From NCBI GenBank assembly GCA_018818485.1, contig JAHIRX010000046.1, forward strand, positions 1-13,999: a stretch of 13,999 bases of DNA, read 5' to 3'. Of the stretch, positions 12,929-13,999 are shown in pieces. Below the pieces are notes generated by a model. The model made no database searches, was not told the DNA's origin, and worked only from the letters and a program-made list of their open reading frames with translations. How positions within the stretch are numbered: position 1 is the stretch's first letter; every line of letters starts with the position of its first letter. This stretch comes from Patescibacteria group bacterium. GTDB lineage: Bacteria; Patescibacteriota; WWE3; UBA101185; UBA10185. The position numbers were made by a program, and so were the translations under genes.

Positions 12929-13840
12929 TTATAGCAGAGTTAGTTGATTGTCTGGAACTTCTTTTTCCTTTGCTTTAGCATCTTCAAACCCAAGTCTTCT
13001 GATTAAAGATTTGAAATTATATTTTTCCAAGACCTCTTTTACAGCTACTTTGTTAAACTCTTTATATCTACATTCTTCCAGCTCAACTGAAAGAGGAACG
13101 TCCATTATGAGCTGTGCTAATTTCTTACTCATTAAAGCCTGTTCAGTACTTTCTTCTAATTTCTTCCTAAGTGAATCGGGGGTAACTTTATCTAGATTTC
13201 TATATATTTCTTCTACCGAACCGTACTCTTGTATCAGCTTTGTAGCAGTCTTTTCACCAATTCCATAAACCCCAGGAATATTATCACTTGAGTCTCCCTT
13301 AAGACCTTTGTAATCAGCAATCTTGCATGCATCAAAACCAAGTTTTGCATCAACTTCTCTTTCCCCTACCCACTCTATGGCTCCTTTTTTTCCTGGAACC
13401 ATAATGGTGGTTCCGTTACCTACAAGTTGCCATAAATCTCTGTCATTTGAAACAATTACCACTTCCACTTCTTTTTCAAACTTTTTAGTTACTGTCCCAA
13501 TTATGTCATCCGCCTCATACCCATCTACAACAATACTTTTTATTCCGAAGGCATCTAAAATCTCTAAAACCTTAGGGATTTGTACTTCAAGATCTTCTTC
13601 CATAGGCTTTCTTTGTGCTTTGTATTGAGTAAATTCCTCAACTCTAAATGTAGGCTCTCGACTATCAAGGGCTGCAAAAATGTAGTTAGGTTTCACCTGA
13701 TCTAAAACATTAATAATCATAGAAGTTACACCATATACTGCGTTTGTAGGGCTACCTTCAACATCTCGAAAAGTACTAGGCAACGCATGATAAGCACGAT
13801 GCAAAAAATTAAAAGTGTCTATGATTAATAGTTTCTTCAT
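12929..13840 (-). CDS. Stand-alone 5'-3' exonuclease/flap nuclease (PolA N-domain type)
   Basis: This 303-residue protein is the 5'-nuclease domain without any polymerase or 3'-5' domain; such enzymes remove RNA primers and flaps. Acidic metal-binding residues are all visible: D8 (IIDTFN), D59 (ALDSR), E109/D111/D112 (YEADDIIG), D133/D135 (SNDRD) and D183/D186 (GDSSD). YKAQR (73-77) is the helical-arch region, and GIGEKTATKLIQEYG (193-207) is the helix-hairpin-helix. The last five residues are QLTLL, similar to the beta-clamp binding pentapeptide QL(S/D)LF. It overlaps metG by ATGA and ends at a good terminator, so it is the last gene of that unit. Confidence 0.93.
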   Translation of the reverse strand: MKKLLIIDTFNFLHRAYHALPSTFRDVEGSPTNAVYGVTSMIINVLDQVKPNYIFAALDSREPTFRVEEFTQYKAQRKPMEEDLEVQIPKVLEILDAFGIKSIVVDGYEADDIIGTVTKKFEKEVEVVIVSNDRDLWQLVGNGTTIMVPGKKGAIEWVGEREVDAKLGFDACKIADYKGLKGDSSDNIPGVYGIGEKTATKLIQEYGSVEEIYRNLDKVTPDSLRKKLEESTEQALMSKKLAQLIMDVPLSVELEECRYKEFNKVAVKEVLEKYNFKSLIRRLGFEDAKAKEKEVPDNQLTLL

Positions 13841-13999
13841 AATCTAGGAAACAAGGGTTCAGAATAAGTTACCTTTCCATTAAAGATCTTAAGTATTTTC
13901 TCTGCTGTTTCTGGAATAAAAGGAGAAGCAAGTATAACAACCTCCAACAAAGAGTTTACCTCAAATGTTAATACCTCTTTTAGCTTTTTTTCATCTTCA
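13837..13999 (-). CDS. metG: Methionyl-tRNA synthetase, C-terminal end (partial)
   Basis: Only the last 53 residues are in the window; the gene continues beyond the right edge. The sequence fits the end of the MetRS anticodon-binding helical domain: a long helix, then LASPFIPETAEKILKIF (23-39 of the fragment), matching the family's L-x-PFMPxTAxKI, and a final EPLFPRL, matching the usual LFPRI. The protein stops right after this motif, so it lacks the C-terminal tRNA-binding (EMAP-like) domain found in many bacterial MetRS proteins. Its TGA overlaps the ATG of the 5'-nuclease gene (ATGA). Confidence 0.75.
   Translation of the reverse strand, partial: EDEKKLKEVLTFEVNSLLEVVILASPFIPETAEKILKIFNGKVTYSEPLFPRL

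Noticed and set aside
12858..12947. Possible 29-residue ORF after the small gene, with an AAAGG-like site upstream.
   Set aside because: It lies across the terminator hairpin and the end of the opposing nuclease gene, and shows no protein-like features.
1..13999. CRISPR arrays, insertion sequences, phage genes, tRNA or rRNA genes.
   Set aside because: No regularly spaced direct repeats, transposase or phage motifs, or tRNA-like GGTTCRANTCC segments were seen on either strand.

Overview
The window looks like a chromosomal piece of a Candidate Phyla Radiation (Patescibacteria) bacterium, most plausibly of the Microgenomates/Katanobacteria side. This is an inference. It rests on the AT-rich sequence, very tight gene packing with ATGA/TAATG/TGATG/TAGTG overlaps, an archaeal-like ATP-dependent DNA ligase, a split transketolase, a free-standing 5'-nuclease domain, drifted RpiB and Rpe active sites, and many small proteins I cannot name. 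TGA is used as a normal stop (lgt, transketolase N half), so the code is standard and not the TGA=Gly code of Gracilibacteria.

Layout. 29-388 (-) is a small unknown protein with a strong promoter and Shine-Dalgarno. Divergent from it, 496-3527 (+) holds a Fic-fold protein that has lost its catalytic motif, an ATP-dependent DNA ligase and a 95-residue basic protein. 3554-6458 (+) is a packed run: membrane protein, lgt, rpiB, an rpe-like epimerase and a LOG-family protein. 6459-6967 has no convincing ORF but is full of long-range complementary segments and two minus-strand promoter-like sites; I read it as one or more structured non-coding RNAs. 6968-11828 (+) is a second packed run: transketolase N half, a membrane-anchored PrcB-like protein, transketolase C half, a PfkB-type kinase, a D-2-hydroxyacid dehydrogenase and an anchored cupredoxin-fold protein. 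It converges on nth (-). A small SD-led gene (12532-12840, +) then faces a 5'-nuclease gene and the 3' end of metG (both -), with a shared hairpin between them.

How the genes fit together. RpiB, Rpe and the split transketolase make a non-oxidative pentose phosphate set spread over two adjacent operons. The PfkB kinase and the hydroxyacid dehydrogenase extend the second operon toward sugar and hydroxyacid metabolism with unknown substrates. Ligase, endonuclease III and the 5'-nuclease are DNA replication/repair functions.

A recurring signal is a -10-like hexamer placed 6-7 nt before the ATG (1480, 3554, 6968, and 12447 on the minus strand), which points to leaderless mRNAs. Strong Shine-Dalgarno sequences with short leaders occur at only two genes (388 and 12532), both small and of unknown function. 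The most novel part of the window is the structured non-coding locus at about 6493-6883.
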